A stretch of DNA of 53,748 nt from the NCBI GenBank assembly GCA_036752345.1, contig DAIOSV010000008.1, positions 1-53,748 of the forward strand, written 5' to 3'. The position numbers and the translations under genes are program-made. This document shows, piece by piece, positions 1 to 8,667 of the stretch. Each line of letters starts with the position of its first letter. Within the stretch, counting starts at the first letter, position 1. The notes beneath the pieces were generated by a model. That model had not been told where the DNA came from. It did no database searches and worked only from the letters and a program-made list of their open reading frames with translations. Origin of the DNA: UBA1715 sp036752345. Lineage in GTDB: Bacteria; Bacteroidota; Bacteroidia; Bacteroidales; UBA1715.

Positions 1-299
1 TGGAACAAATGACCACTGCGAATAACTTACATTGGAACTAAAAAGGAGTATCCCGGACACAAATAAAATCTTTACTGTATCTAATAAACAACAATTTCTT
101 TCTTTCATAGGGAAATTGAATTTATGGTGAAGAATAATTTTTTTGGAAAAATTTTAAATATTAATCAAATATATATCATTTCCAACTAATTCAATATCAG
201 GAAAAAACATTTTTTTTAAACAAACGTCATTATTTTTTTGTTTCATAGCTTTAGTGTATATTTGACACCAAGAAACAAATTTTAAATTTCTCTTAAATT
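1..299. other. Gene-free left edge upstream of GH5 glucanase
   Basis: No convincing gene is visible. Short open stretches at the extreme left could be the tail of a gene lying outside the window, but none is long enough to identify. The region is strongly A+T-rich, and its right end carries the likely promoter of the GH5 gene. Confidence 0.5.
237..264 (+). promoter_or_regulatory. Putative Bacteroidota-type promoter of the GH5 gene
   Basis: TATATTTG at 257-264 fits the Bacteroidota -7 consensus TAnnTTTG. A TTTG at 237-240 lies 16 bp upstream as a candidate -33 element, slightly closer than usual. The implied transcription start is about 30 bases before the ATG at 300. Confidence 0.5.
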
Positions 300-1832
300 A
301 TGAAAACACGTCTCCTCATGAGTTCGTTTATCGGCATTTGTTTTGCCGGTGCGGTGTGTGCCCAAAATTATCCGAGCTACAATACGAAACCCCTTCCTCC
401 TGATTCTAGCGGAATGAGCCACAACGCCATTGAGTTAGCTAAAAATATGCGTATGGGTTGGAATTTAGGGAACTCACTTGAAGCAATTCGTTGGGTGCCT
501 AAAGGTGACGGAACATATCGTCCAACTTCAGGCACAGAATATCCGGGAGAATCATTTGAAACAGCATGGGGAAACCCGGAAGTTACCCACTTAATATCTG
601 ATGGCGTATATAAAGATGGTTTTAATGTATATCGTATTCCTTGTGCATGGGACTTGTATGTGGCAGACACGGCAACTGCAAAAATTCAAGACTTTTGGTT
701 GGCCCGCGTTAAAAGAATTGTTGACTCGTGCATGAAGCACAAAGATATGTACGTAATCCTCAACATTCACTATGACGGTGGTTGGCTTGAAACTAATTGC
801 AACCCTGACAAACAAGAAATTAATAACAAGAAACAAAAAGCATATTGGGAACAAATTGCAACCTACTTCCGTGACTATGATGAACGCTTGCTTTTTGCAG
901 GCAGCAACGAGCCAAACGTACACAACGAAGTACAAATGGCGGTTCTTGCTTCGTACGAACAAACATTTGTTGACGCAGTGCGCTCTACCGGTGGTCGCAA
1001 CTATTACCGCACACTCATTATCCAAGGAGCTTCTACTGATATTGATGAAACCTTTAAATTGATGCGTGTAAAAGGTCCTAACGATATTCCAGCTTCAATG
1101 AAAACGGCAGAACGCATTGACCTCATGAAAAAGACGCTTAACCTAAGCGCCGATCAAGTAAATAAACTATGGGAAGTTGAAAAAACCTACAATCCTGAAT
1201 TTGATACGGAAAAACGTAATGTTGTTTTTGATGAGATTCGTGCCCGCGAACAAACACGCCAAGTTAAGATTCGTGAAATTCTCACCGATGCACAACGCAC
1301 GAAATATGATGCCATGGACCACATTACACCGCTTATGCCGAAAGACGTGGTTCCAGGTCGTTTAATGATGGAATTGCACTACTACACTCCCTACAATTTT
1401 ACCGGATTGACCGAAGATGCTGACTGGGGAAAAGTGTATTATTATTGGGGAAAAAAGAACCTCAACCCAAAAGACCCAGAACACTGCCCAAGCTATGGCG
1501 ATGAAGTTTTTGCAATACAACATTTTGCTATGGCAAAACGCCAATTTGCTGACAACGGCATACCTATCATTATGGGTGAATATGGGTGTAATCGTAAGGT
1601 TTTTGATGACCCACTCATTGACAGCTTGCACCATCAATCACGTATGGATTGGCTTTATTTCGTAACGAAAAATGCGCTTGAATACGGATTTATTCCCGTG
1701 TATTGGGATAATGGCTACATTGGCGTTCCTTCTATGGGATTGTACAATCGCTTGAATGGAAAAACATGTGATCCCGAAGCGGTTAATATGATTATGAAAG
1801 GTGCAAAAGATGCTGACAGATATTGGAAGTAA
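300..1832 (+). CDS. Secreted GH5 family glycoside hydrolase (endoglucanase-like) with inserted LTXXQ-like helical module
   Basis: Probable endo-beta-glucanase of glycoside hydrolase family 5. A signal peptide covers residues 1-21 with cleavage after AVCA, so it is exported. The family motifs are present: MGWNLGNSLE near residue 50, the acid/base Glu204 in SNEP, the strand-6 motif HYYTPYNF (360-367) and the nucleophile Glu427 in MGEYG. The protein is longer than a plain GH5 domain because about 90 residues (roughly 256-345) interrupt the barrel between strands 5 and 6. That insert carries LSADQ (282-286) and LTDAQ (328-332) in a charged helical context like Spy/CpxP (LTXXQ) proteins. No carbohydrate-binding module, SusCD pair or type IX secretion tail is seen. 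The gene stands alone with its own promoter and terminator. The exact substrate cannot be read from sequence. Confidence 0.9.
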   Translation: MKTRLLMSSFIGICFAGAVCAQNYPSYNTKPLPPDSSGMSHNAIELAKNMRMGWNLGNSLEAIRWVPKGDGTYRPTSGTEYPGESFETAWGNPEVTHLISDGVYKDGFNVYRIPCAWDLYVADTATAKIQDFWLARVKRIVDSCMKHKDMYVILNIHYDGGWLETNCNPDKQEINNKKQKAYWEQIATYFRDYDERLLFAGSNEPNVHNEVQMAVLASYEQTFVDAVRSTGGRNYYRTLIIQGASTDIDETFKLMRVKGPNDIPASMKTAERIDLMKKTLNLSADQVNKLWEVEKTYNPEFDTEKRNVVFDEIRAREQTRQVKIREILTDAQRTKYDAMDHITPLMPKDVVPGRLMMELHYYTPYNFTGLTEDADWGKVYYYWGKKNLNPKDPEHCPSYGDEVFAIQHFAMAKRQFADNGIPIIMGEYGCNRKVFDDPLIDSLHHQSRMDWLYFVTKNALEYGFIPVYWDNGYIGVPSMGLYNRLNGKTCDPEAVNMIMKGAKDADRYWK

Positions 1833-1853
1833 CTAACCTACAATTATTGCTAC

Positions 1854-1889
1854 AAAAAAGGCTGTGCTAAAACTAGTACAGCCTTTTTT
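1854..1889. terminator. Bidirectional rho-independent terminator between GH5 gene and galE
   Basis: Perfect 12-bp inverted repeat, AAAAAAGGCTGT (1854-1865) and its complement (1878-1889), with a 12-base loop. A-rich and T-rich arms give a T-tract on both strands, so it can serve both convergent genes. Confidence 0.85.
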
Positions 1890-1913
1890 AGTGATTGTAT
1901 TTCTCTCTAAATT

Positions 1914-2939
1914 TTATATTCCTCTCACCTTTTTCTCCCATTTCCAAGCGGAATTAAGAACATCAGCAAGAGGCGTTTCTGCCTTCCAACCAAGTTCTTT
2001 TTCGGCAAGTGAACTATTTGCCCATACTTGCGTAATGTCGCCGGCGCGGCGGCCAACTATTTTATACGGAACGTTGACTCCGGTAGCTTGCATAAACGTA
2101 TGGAGCAATTCAAGCACCGAAACGCCATTGCCCGTTCCAAGGTTAAATATTTCACATTCTTGTTTGTTCGCACCCGAAAGCAAGCGTTGCATAGCTTTTA
2201 CGTGCGCTTTTGCCAAATCTACTACGTAAATATAGTCGCGGATGCACGAACCGTCAGGAGTTGGATAATCATCACCAAAAACCGACAATTCTTTGCGGAT
2301 GCCTGCCGCTGTTTGGGTAACAAACGGCACTAAATTATTAGGAACACCTTTTGGCAATTCACCTATCATAGCTGACGGATGCGCGCCAATTGGGTTAAAG
2401 TATCGAAGTAAAATAGCAGAAAAATCGTGGTACGAAACTATCGCATCGCGAATAATGTCTTCGCACATCTGCTTGGTATTTCCATACGGCGAAGTTGCCG
2501 TTTTTCGTGGAGCAGTTTCGTCTATTGGCAACTTGTCGGGCTGCCCATACACGGTGCACGACGATGAAAAAATAATGTGCTTTATCTTGTTTTTACGCAT
2601 GAGCGTAAGCAACTGTATCAGTCCAAAAACATTGTTTCGGTAGTATTCCAACGATTTCTCTACCGACTCTCCTACTGCTTTTGAAGCAGCAAAATGAATT
2701 ATGGCATCAATGCCGGAATGCTTTGTCATACACACTTGTAGCGCGTTTTCATCGCAAATATCTAGTTCTTCAAATTCGGGACGAATGCCGGTAATTGCTT
2801 CTATACCGTCAAGAACTTTGACCTCAGAATTTGAAAGATTGTCAACAATAACAACATTGTACCCGTTTTGTTGTAATTCAACTACGGTATGCGAGCCTAT
2901 GTATCCAAGGCCACCGGTAACTAAAATTTTATTTTTCAT
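1914..2939 (-). CDS. galE: UDP-glucose 4-epimerase
   Basis: Interconverts UDP-glucose and UDP-galactose (Leloir pathway and supply of UDP-galactose for surface glycans); cytoplasmic. It is an extended short-chain dehydrogenase with the NAD-binding motif GGLGYIG at residues 9-15, the Ser-rich strand SSSCTVYG (125-132) and the catalytic YxxxK (Tyr152, Lys156). Its 341 residues match the usual family length. The start overlaps the end of gldD by 11 bases, so the two genes are probably cotranscribed and translationally coupled. The bidirectional terminator lies downstream. Confidence 0.95.
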   Translation of the reverse strand: MKNKILVTGGLGYIGSHTVVELQQNGYNVVIVDNLSNSEVKVLDGIEAITGIRPEFEELDICDENALQVCMTKHSGIDAIIHFAASKAVGESVEKSLEYYRNNVFGLIQLLTLMRKNKIKHIIFSSSCTVYGQPDKLPIDETAPRKTATSPYGNTKQMCEDIIRDAIVSYHDFSAILLRYFNPIGAHPSAMIGELPKGVPNNLVPFVTQTAAGIRKELSVFGDDYPTPDGSCIRDYIYVVDLAKAHVKAMQRLLSGANKQECEIFNLGTGNGVSVLELLHTFMQATGVNVPYKIVGRRAGDITQVWANSSLAEKELGWKAETPLADVLNSAWKWEKKVRGI

Positions 2940-3531
2940 TACTCTTTTTATCCCCGTCTTTCCAATTGAATGAACTAACCATTTCTATTACATCTTCACG
3001 GATAAAATCTATTACTGGTGCAAGAGAATCTTTGTTGGGTGGTACATTAAAATACAATGCGCCACGCACAAAATTTTTAGTGCTGTCGGTAATGCAAAAT
3101 TGTAAAACCGAAGCCGCATCACCTTTAATATCAAATAATAATCCGTGCACGTTTTTGTCATCGTAATGGAATTCTTTGGTGTTAATGGCATCGGCCATTA
3201 CCTCATGCTTGTATGCCAAATAGTGGACATCCTCTACAACTTGATCAAGATTGCCTTGCAACTTGCGATAGCTTATATGAATGGTAGCTTTTTGTTGCGG
3301 AAATTCTACGTTTATCCAATATGGCTCAGCACCACGCTCTGTGTCTTGCGCAACCTTAGCATAAGTTGGCACTTTAAATGAATACGGATAATTCTTTTCT
3401 GAATATTCTTTATATGCATGTTTAGGCAAGTCTATACGAAAATACCCACGTTCCTTTGGAACGGGAATCTCTCGTTCCTGACATGCTTGCAATGCACAAG
3501 CAAAACCCACAATCAATAAAATTCGCTTCAT
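2929..3531 (-). CDS. gldD: GldD family gliding motility lipoprotein
   Basis: Homologue of GldD, an essential lipoprotein of the Flavobacterium gliding and type IX secretion machinery that is also found in non-gliding Bacteroidales. A lipoprotein signal ends in LQAC with Cys17 as the lipidated residue, followed by the characteristic GYFRIDLP motif and a CPFSF-like segment (YPYSF here). Length 200 aa is typical. In many Bacteroidota gldE sits between ssb and gldD; here it is absent and a hairpin separates the two genes. The precise function of GldD in non-gliders is unknown. Confidence 0.88.
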   Translation of the reverse strand: MKRILLIVGFACALQACQEREIPVPKERGYFRIDLPKHAYKEYSEKNYPYSFKVPTYAKVAQDTERGAEPYWINVEFPQQKATIHISYRKLQGNLDQVVEDVHYLAYKHEVMADAINTKEFHYDDKNVHGLLFDIKGDAASVLQFCITDSTKNFVRGALYFNVPPNKDSLAPVIDFIREDVIEMVSSFNWKDGDKKSNEK

Positions 3532-3543
3532 ACTATTTTATAA

Positions 3544-3577
3544 AATAATCGCATACAAGTATCTGTATGCGATTATT
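3544..3577 (-). terminator. Terminator hairpin downstream of ssb
   Basis: Perfect 13-bp inverted repeat (3544-3556 and 3565-3577) with an 8-base loop, starting 8 bases past the ssb stop on the minus strand. It is followed by an A/T-rich stretch on that strand rather than a long pure T-tract, so attenuation of read-through into gldD is also possible. Confidence 0.7.
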
Positions 3578-3585
3578 ACGTTCAA

Positions 3586-4038
3586 TTAAAATGGCAAATC
3601 GTCTACCGGTTGATCTGGTATGCTGTACTCAGCATTTGCCTCAGCTACAACATCCTGTGCGGTTCGTTGTGGCTGTTGAGTTGATTCTGTTTGTCCGTTT
3701 GAATCAAGCTTGCGACCAAGCTTACGAAGTTCTTCAACGACAATCTCAGTGCTGTAACGAGTTTCATTGTTTTTGTCTTGGTACTGCGAATAGTGAAGTC
3801 GACCTTCTACATAGAGCTGATCGCCTTTTTTCACATACATCTCGACAAATTTTGCAGTATGTCCCCATACTGTTAAACGATGCCACTCGGTTCTGTCGGG
3901 AACTTCTGTCCCATCTTGTCGTTTGAAACCACGTTCGGTGGTTGCCAATCGAATGTTTGCAACTGGTTGGTCTTCCTTGATGTAACGAACTTCAGGGTCG
4001 GCTCCAACGTTTCCAATTAGAATTACTTTGTTAATCAT
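3586..4038 (-). CDS. ssb: Single-stranded DNA-binding protein
   Basis: Binds and protects single-stranded DNA in replication, recombination and repair. The N-terminal OB fold (about 1-105) starts with the typical MINKVILIGNVG and contains the W-H-R-L-T-V-W strand. It is followed by a Gln-rich flexible linker and the acidic protein-interaction tip DDLPF at residues 146-150. Length 150 aa is normal. The gene has its own -7 box and a downstream hairpin, so it appears monocistronic, 50 bases after the end of rodA. Confidence 0.96.
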   Translation of the reverse strand: MINKVILIGNVGADPEVRYIKEDQPVANIRLATTERGFKRQDGTEVPDRTEWHRLTVWGHTAKFVEMYVKKGDQLYVEGRLHYSQYQDKNNETRYSTEIVVEELRKLGRKLDSNGQTESTQQPQRTAQDVVAEANAEYSIPDQPVDDLPF

Positions 4039-4066
4039 GATTTATGTTATTTTGGTTATTATGCGA

Positions 4067-4074
4067 CAAAATTA
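4067..4074 (-). promoter_or_regulatory. Putative -7 promoter box of ssb
   Basis: TAATTTTG on the minus strand matches TAnnTTTG and lies 28 bases upstream of the ssb ATG. No clear -33 TTTG is visible at the expected distance. Confidence 0.5.
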
Positions 4075-4088
4075 TAACTAATTTTTGA

Positions 4089-5519
4089 TTATTGAATAAG
4101 TTCTTCCCTGTTTGCGTCCAATTTAAGAAAGATAAACAATAATATAGTGAACCCCCATAGTGATGAACCTCCATAACTAAAGAATGGAAGTGGAATGCCT
4201 ATTACAGGCATAAGTCCTATAGTCATTCCCACATTGATGGCAACATGGAAAAAAAGAATACTGGCTACGCAATAGCCATAGATTCTACTGAAATTCGTTC
4301 GCTGTCGCTCCGCATCACGCATGATTCGCAAAATAAGATAGACAAATAACCCCAATACTACGCATGATCCCAAAAATCCCCACTCTTCGCCAATAGTGCA
4401 GAAAATGAAATCGGTACTTTGTTCGGGCACAAAATCGTTTTTGGTCTGTGTACCGTTCAAAAAGCCTTTCCCTGTCAAATCACCGGAACCAATTGCAATC
4501 TTTGATTGTATTACGTTAAACTCGCTTCCACGTGGATCCGATTCCAAACCAAAAAATACTCTGATACGTTTTTGCTGATGGTCTCCAAGAATATTGGTGA
4601 AGACGTAATCAACCGATTGCGAAACAAACACCGAACCCAAGCCCAACATAAAAATGACTGCCAGCGTGCGTATTCGCTTTTTATATGTATATATGATAAC
4701 TGGGAATAGCAATGCTGCAAATCCTATCATGAAAATTATCATTGGATTGAATTTCTCAGGAAAAACAAAGTTGGCAACAATAGGAATAACAAATGTTAAA
4801 GGTACCAATATTAAAACTGGAAGCGGCAGTTTATGATTTTTTTGTAATCCATAAAATATGAATGCTATAAGCCCTAATGTAATAATTACGGTAGATATTA
4901 CGTGAGCTCCCCAAATAATTGAAAAGGAGAAGACCAAAATGACGGCGAATCCAATGAGTAAAATTGATAATGGCATTCCTTCTCTATAAAATACAAAGAA
5001 AAATGCTGAGAATACCAATGCCGAACCGGCGTCGCCCTGCAATACTATGAGCGCGATTGGAATTAGTATTACAGTACCAATTATAAGAGCACCGGTAAAC
5101 TTGGTTATGCGAACCCCATTCCCGAGCAGTTTTGCAACGACAAGACTTGTTGCCAGTTTTGCGAATTCGGAAGGCTGAATGCGCAAAGATCCTAGTTCTA
5201 TCCACGAACGCGCTCCATTGATGTTTGGGCCCACAAAATACACGGCCACCAACATCAGAAAGACGAGTATATATATTGGAAATGAAAAAGCATAATAGAT
5301 ATCGCTATCTGTAATTAGCAGAAACACAGCCAATAGCAATGCTGCAATTATCCATATCAACTGCTTGCCATATTTCTGTGTGATATCAAAAATTGATGCA
5401 GCTGTTTCATCATACACGGCAGAATAAATATTTATCCAACCGGCAAACACCAAGAATAAATAGATGACAACAATATGCCAATCAATTTTTTGTAATATGT
5501 TTTCTCTTTGTCTTGTCAT
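4089..5519 (-). CDS. rodA: RodA peptidoglycan glycosyltransferase (SEDS family)
   Basis: Polymerises lipid II into glycan strands for side-wall growth, working with PBP2 under MreB control in the inner membrane. Multiple hydrophobic spans run through the 476 residues. SEDS family motifs are visible: QPSEFAK at 115-121, the extracellular EQSTDFIF segment and the C-terminal PFFSYGGSSL. It is longer than E. coli RodA, as is common in Bacteroidota. The start overlaps the mrdA stop by four bases (ATGA), indicating coupling. It is the last gene of the purH-mre operon. Confidence 0.95.
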   Translation of the reverse strand: MTRQRENILQKIDWHIVVIYLFLVFAGWINIYSAVYDETAASIFDITQKYGKQLIWIIAALLLAVFLLITDSDIYYAFSFPIYILVFLMLVAVYFVGPNINGARSWIELGSLRIQPSEFAKLATSLVVAKLLGNGVRITKFTGALIIGTVILIPIALIVLQGDAGSALVFSAFFFVFYREGMPLSILLIGFAVILVFSFSIIWGAHVISTVIITLGLIAFIFYGLQKNHKLPLPVLILVPLTFVIPIVANFVFPEKFNPMIIFMIGFAALLFPVIIYTYKKRIRTLAVIFMLGLGSVFVSQSVDYVFTNILGDHQQKRIRVFFGLESDPRGSEFNVIQSKIAIGSGDLTGKGFLNGTQTKNDFVPEQSTDFIFCTIGEEWGFLGSCVVLGLFVYLILRIMRDAERQRTNFSRIYGYCVASILFFHVAINVGMTIGLMPVIGIPLPFFSYGGSSLWGFTILLFIFLKLDANREELIQ

Positions 5520-7330
5520 TGATGAATAAAGTCTTTTTCAAGTATTTGCGTTTCTCGCCACTTATTTGTGATGGAATCAGTCAAATATTTTTCTATCATT
5601 AAACTCGCAATAGGAGCAGCCCACGTCGCTCCGAAACCTGCATTCTCTACATATACTGAGATGGCTATTTTAGGATTGTCGCGCGGAGCAAATGCCATAA
5701 ATATTGAGTGGTCTGCTCCATGAGGGTTTTGTGCTGTTCCTGTTTTTCCACAAATTGGAATATCCTTCAAAGCTACAAACCATGCAGTAGCACCTGGACC
5801 TCCCTGTACTACCTGATACATACCTTCGGTAACTATGTCGAAATATTTTTTGCTTATCGTTGTTTCGTGTCGTTTTATAAAACTTTTGTCAAACACGGTG
5901 TCGTCTATTTCTTTTACAATGTGAGGTGTATAATAATATCCCTTGTTCGCTATTGTAGCAGCTACATTCGCCATTTGAAGCGGTGTCATTGCTATTTCTC
6001 CCTGTCCTATTGAAAGAGAAATCAACGTAAGCGATCTCCAACGGTTTTTGCCATATATTTTATCGTAATATTCCGCAGAAGGAATAATACCGGGGCGCTC
6101 GCTCGGCAAATCAACTCCTAATCGATCGCCCAACCCGAAACTCTTTATATGCGACTGCCATGTAAGAAATCCTTGCCGTACCGAACCGTATTTTGGAGCA
6201 TCTAGTATTGCTCTAAACTCGTTGCAATAATATGCGTTGCACGACATTTTTATTGATGAAATAAGATCTAACGGCGATTGGTGAGTGTGACAACCCACAA
6301 ACAATCCTCCAGAGTAATATCCGGATTGACAACCGTACATAGTATGCTCAGTTATGATTCCTTCCTGCAATCCAACTAACGCGTTCACTGTCTTAAATGT
6401 TGATCCCGGTGGATAACGGTCTGCTTGTATTGGACGATTGTAGAGAGGCTTTAACGGATCGTTTGCCAAGCTTGTATAATTCTCGCTTACCAAACGACCA
6501 ACCATAATGTTAGGGTCAAAAGTGGGAGCAGAAACAAGCGCAAGTATTTCACCCGTTTTGGGATCTATAGCAACAATACTTCCTTTCTTGTTTTTCATGA
6601 GCTCTTCTCCATACTGCTGCAAGTCAATGTCAAGCGTGGTATGTATGTTTTTGCCTAGCACCACTGTCTTGTCGAACTTTCCATCTTCAAGAGAACCGCG
6701 TACTCGACCTTTCACATCAACCTGATAGTATTTTCCACCCTTTACACCACGCAAATAGGACTCATACGATTTCTCTATTCCGATTTTCCCAATATAATCA
6801 CCCTGCTCATAATATGCATTTTCTGCTATTTCATCTTTACTTACCTCACTAATGTAGCCAAGAGCGAGGGCACCACAGTGATACGGGTACTTGCGCACTG
6901 TTCGCGTTTGCACATAAAAACCAGGAAAGTTATACAACTGTTCTTGCAAACGAGCATAGGTCTCAGCGCTAATTTGCTTGATAATTGGATATGGTTTATA
7001 GCGATATTCTTTTGCTTTTTGTAGTTCTGAAAGGAAAAGATCTTTGTTCACCTTGATAATCGAAAGCAATGCCAATGTATCAAGATTTTTAATTTGTCCG
7101 GTTACAACCATCAAATCGTATGCAGCCTCATTTGCCACTATCAATTTCCCATTGCGGTCATATATTAAACCACGAGCTGGATGAGAAACCTCAAAACGAC
7201 GGCTATTGTTTCGCGCATCGGTTTTGTATGAGTCGTCAAGTATTTGAATATGAAATAATTGTCCTGCGTAAATTACTGCCAAACCTATGACAATAGCTGA
7301 AAGCAATATTCTACGATTGGACAAATCCAT
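5516..7330 (-). CDS. mrdA: Penicillin-binding protein 2 (peptidoglycan DD-transpeptidase)
   Basis: Class B PBP that cross-links the glycan strands made by RodA. It has one N-terminal membrane span (about 7-27), a dimerisation/pedestal region with PARGLIYDRNG (51-61), then the transpeptidase domain. The catalytic motifs are intact: STFK with nucleophile Ser310, SCN at 363-365 and KTGT starting at Lys529. Length 604 aa fits PBP2. It lies two bases after mreD and overlaps rodA by four bases, the classic elongasome order. Confidence 0.96.
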   Translation of the reverse strand: MDLSNRRILLSAIVIGLAVIYAGQLFHIQILDDSYKTDARNNSRRFEVSHPARGLIYDRNGKLIVANEAAYDLMVVTGQIKNLDTLALLSIIKVNKDLFLSELQKAKEYRYKPYPIIKQISAETYARLQEQLYNFPGFYVQTRTVRKYPYHCGALALGYISEVSKDEIAENAYYEQGDYIGKIGIEKSYESYLRGVKGGKYYQVDVKGRVRGSLEDGKFDKTVVLGKNIHTTLDIDLQQYGEELMKNKKGSIVAIDPKTGEILALVSAPTFDPNIMVGRLVSENYTSLANDPLKPLYNRPIQADRYPPGSTFKTVNALVGLQEGIITEHTMYGCQSGYYSGGLFVGCHTHQSPLDLISSIKMSCNAYYCNEFRAILDAPKYGSVRQGFLTWQSHIKSFGLGDRLGVDLPSERPGIIPSAEYYDKIYGKNRWRSLTLISLSIGQGEIAMTPLQMANVAATIANKGYYYTPHIVKEIDDTVFDKSFIKRHETTISKKYFDIVTEGMYQVVQGGPGATAWFVALKDIPICGKTGTAQNPHGADHSIFMAFAPRDNPKIAISVYVENAGFGATWAAPIASLMIEKYLTDSITNKWRETQILEKDFIHQ

Positions 7331-7332
7331 AC

Positions 7333-7836
7333 TTATTTCTTAATTACAAAGAATTCTGTCAAAATGATTATCATCACGGTGAGCGCAATATTGATGAGCA
7401 TTTTTATAAATAAGAAACCGAATGATTCCAATGAGAAAGTAAAACAGAAATACAACATGGCATGGTGTATAGTAACGCATGCGAGTGTATATTTCAATGC
7501 CCACGGTGTACCAAAATAAGCTAGAATAGGGATATTGTTGGTCTCATATCCAATACGAGGAGCAAGCACGCGAAGTATCCACGGACGCGCAAATGCCATC
7601 AATACCGAAGCACTCGTATGTACACCTAACGAAGTTATTGACAAATCAATAAGGAGTCCGGTAATAAATGAAAGGAACAATACCAATGTTGGCGACATTG
7701 TTACCGGAAGCATTAAAATAAAAATAAGATAGAGATATGGTGAAATCAATCCTATGGCAGGTATGTTGTTGAATATCAGTATCTGCAACAACATAACTGC
7801 AATAAAAATAATGCTATATCGTATTACTTTGTCCAT
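7333..7836 (-). CDS. mreD: Rod shape-determining protein MreD
   Basis: Small integral membrane protein of the elongasome, linking MreC to the cytoplasmic machinery. Its 167 residues contain several hydrophobic spans and little else, as usual for MreD. The identification rests on hydropathy plus position: it overlaps the end of mreC by 13 bases and precedes mrdA by two bases. Confidence 0.9.
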   Translation of the reverse strand: MDKVIRYSIIFIAVMLLQILIFNNIPAIGLISPYLYLIFILMLPVTMSPTLVLFLSFITGLLIDLSITSLGVHTSASVLMAFARPWILRVLAPRIGYETNNIPILAYFGTPWALKYTLACVTIHHAMLYFCFTFSLESFGFLFIKMLINIALTVMIIILTEFFVIKK

Positions 7837-8654
7837 TTCTCTACTGCTGATTCTAAATTGTTTCGCTCTGCTTTATATAAATCTCGCACCACGTATACAT
7901 AATCAATTCGCTTAAAATCGGTTGAAAGTAACACATCAGCCGAAAAGAAATTATCGGCCTGATAGAATGATTCAACCGTTCCCACGATTATTTCGCTTGG
8001 AAATAAATTTGAATAAGAATTGGTTACTAACGTATCGCCAATATTGATGATAGCATGGAGCGGGATTTCTTCCAACGTTGCAATTTTATAATCTTTACCA
8101 TTCCAGGTAAGTGAGCCGTAAAATCCGGAATTTTTAAATTTTGTACTCACCTTAAATTGTGAGTTAAGCACCGTCATAATCAACGAAAAGTTTTTTGACG
8201 TTCGCACTACAACTCCCACAATACCCGATGGGCATATGACCGCCATATTCTTTTTAATTCCGTGCTTCCACCCTTTGTTGATGGTAATGTAGTTCTGCAG
8301 CTTATTGGTTGAATTGTTCAACACTTTAGCCGAAATGTATTCATATTGCTGATCATAGATAGTGTCTATTACTTTGTTGGAGTTAATAGACTCATCATAC
8401 TTTGAATAGATTTGATTGGCATACAAACGTGCATTTTCTTCTACCAAACGGTGATTGGCAAATTCCAAAAAGAAATATTTGTTGACCTTTTGAGTTATTG
8501 AATAAATGCGACCTTGAAAAGCCGTAGAAACTACGCCAAATCTGCTTTTCTGCGGTTCGTTAAAACTTACAATAAAGATAAAAGAAATTATTTGCAGTAA
8601 TATAAAAAGTAATACATAACTATGCTTCTCAATAAAGGCAAATAAATTTCTCAT
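7824..8654 (-). CDS. mreC: Rod shape-determining protein MreC
   Basis: Periplasmic elongasome scaffold that activates PBP2/RodA. It has one N-terminal membrane span (about 13-31), a helical stretch that fits the dimerising coiled coil, and then the beta-rich domain with typical segments such as INKGWKHGIKKNMAV and GIVGVVV. Length 276 aa is normal. It lies 13 bases downstream of mreB and overlaps mreD. Confidence 0.94.
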   Translation of the reverse strand: MRNLFAFIEKHSYVLLFILLQIISFIFIVSFNEPQKSRFGVVSTAFQGRIYSITQKVNKYFFLEFANHRLVEENARLYANQIYSKYDESINSNKVIDTIYDQQYEYISAKVLNNSTNKLQNYITINKGWKHGIKKNMAVICPSGIVGVVVRTSKNFSLIMTVLNSQFKVSTKFKNSGFYGSLTWNGKDYKIATLEEIPLHAIINIGDTLVTNSYSNLFPSEIIVGTVESFYQADNFFSADVLLSTDFKRIDYVYVVRDLYKAERNNLESAVEKWTK

Positions 8655-8667
8655 CCTCTATGTCATA

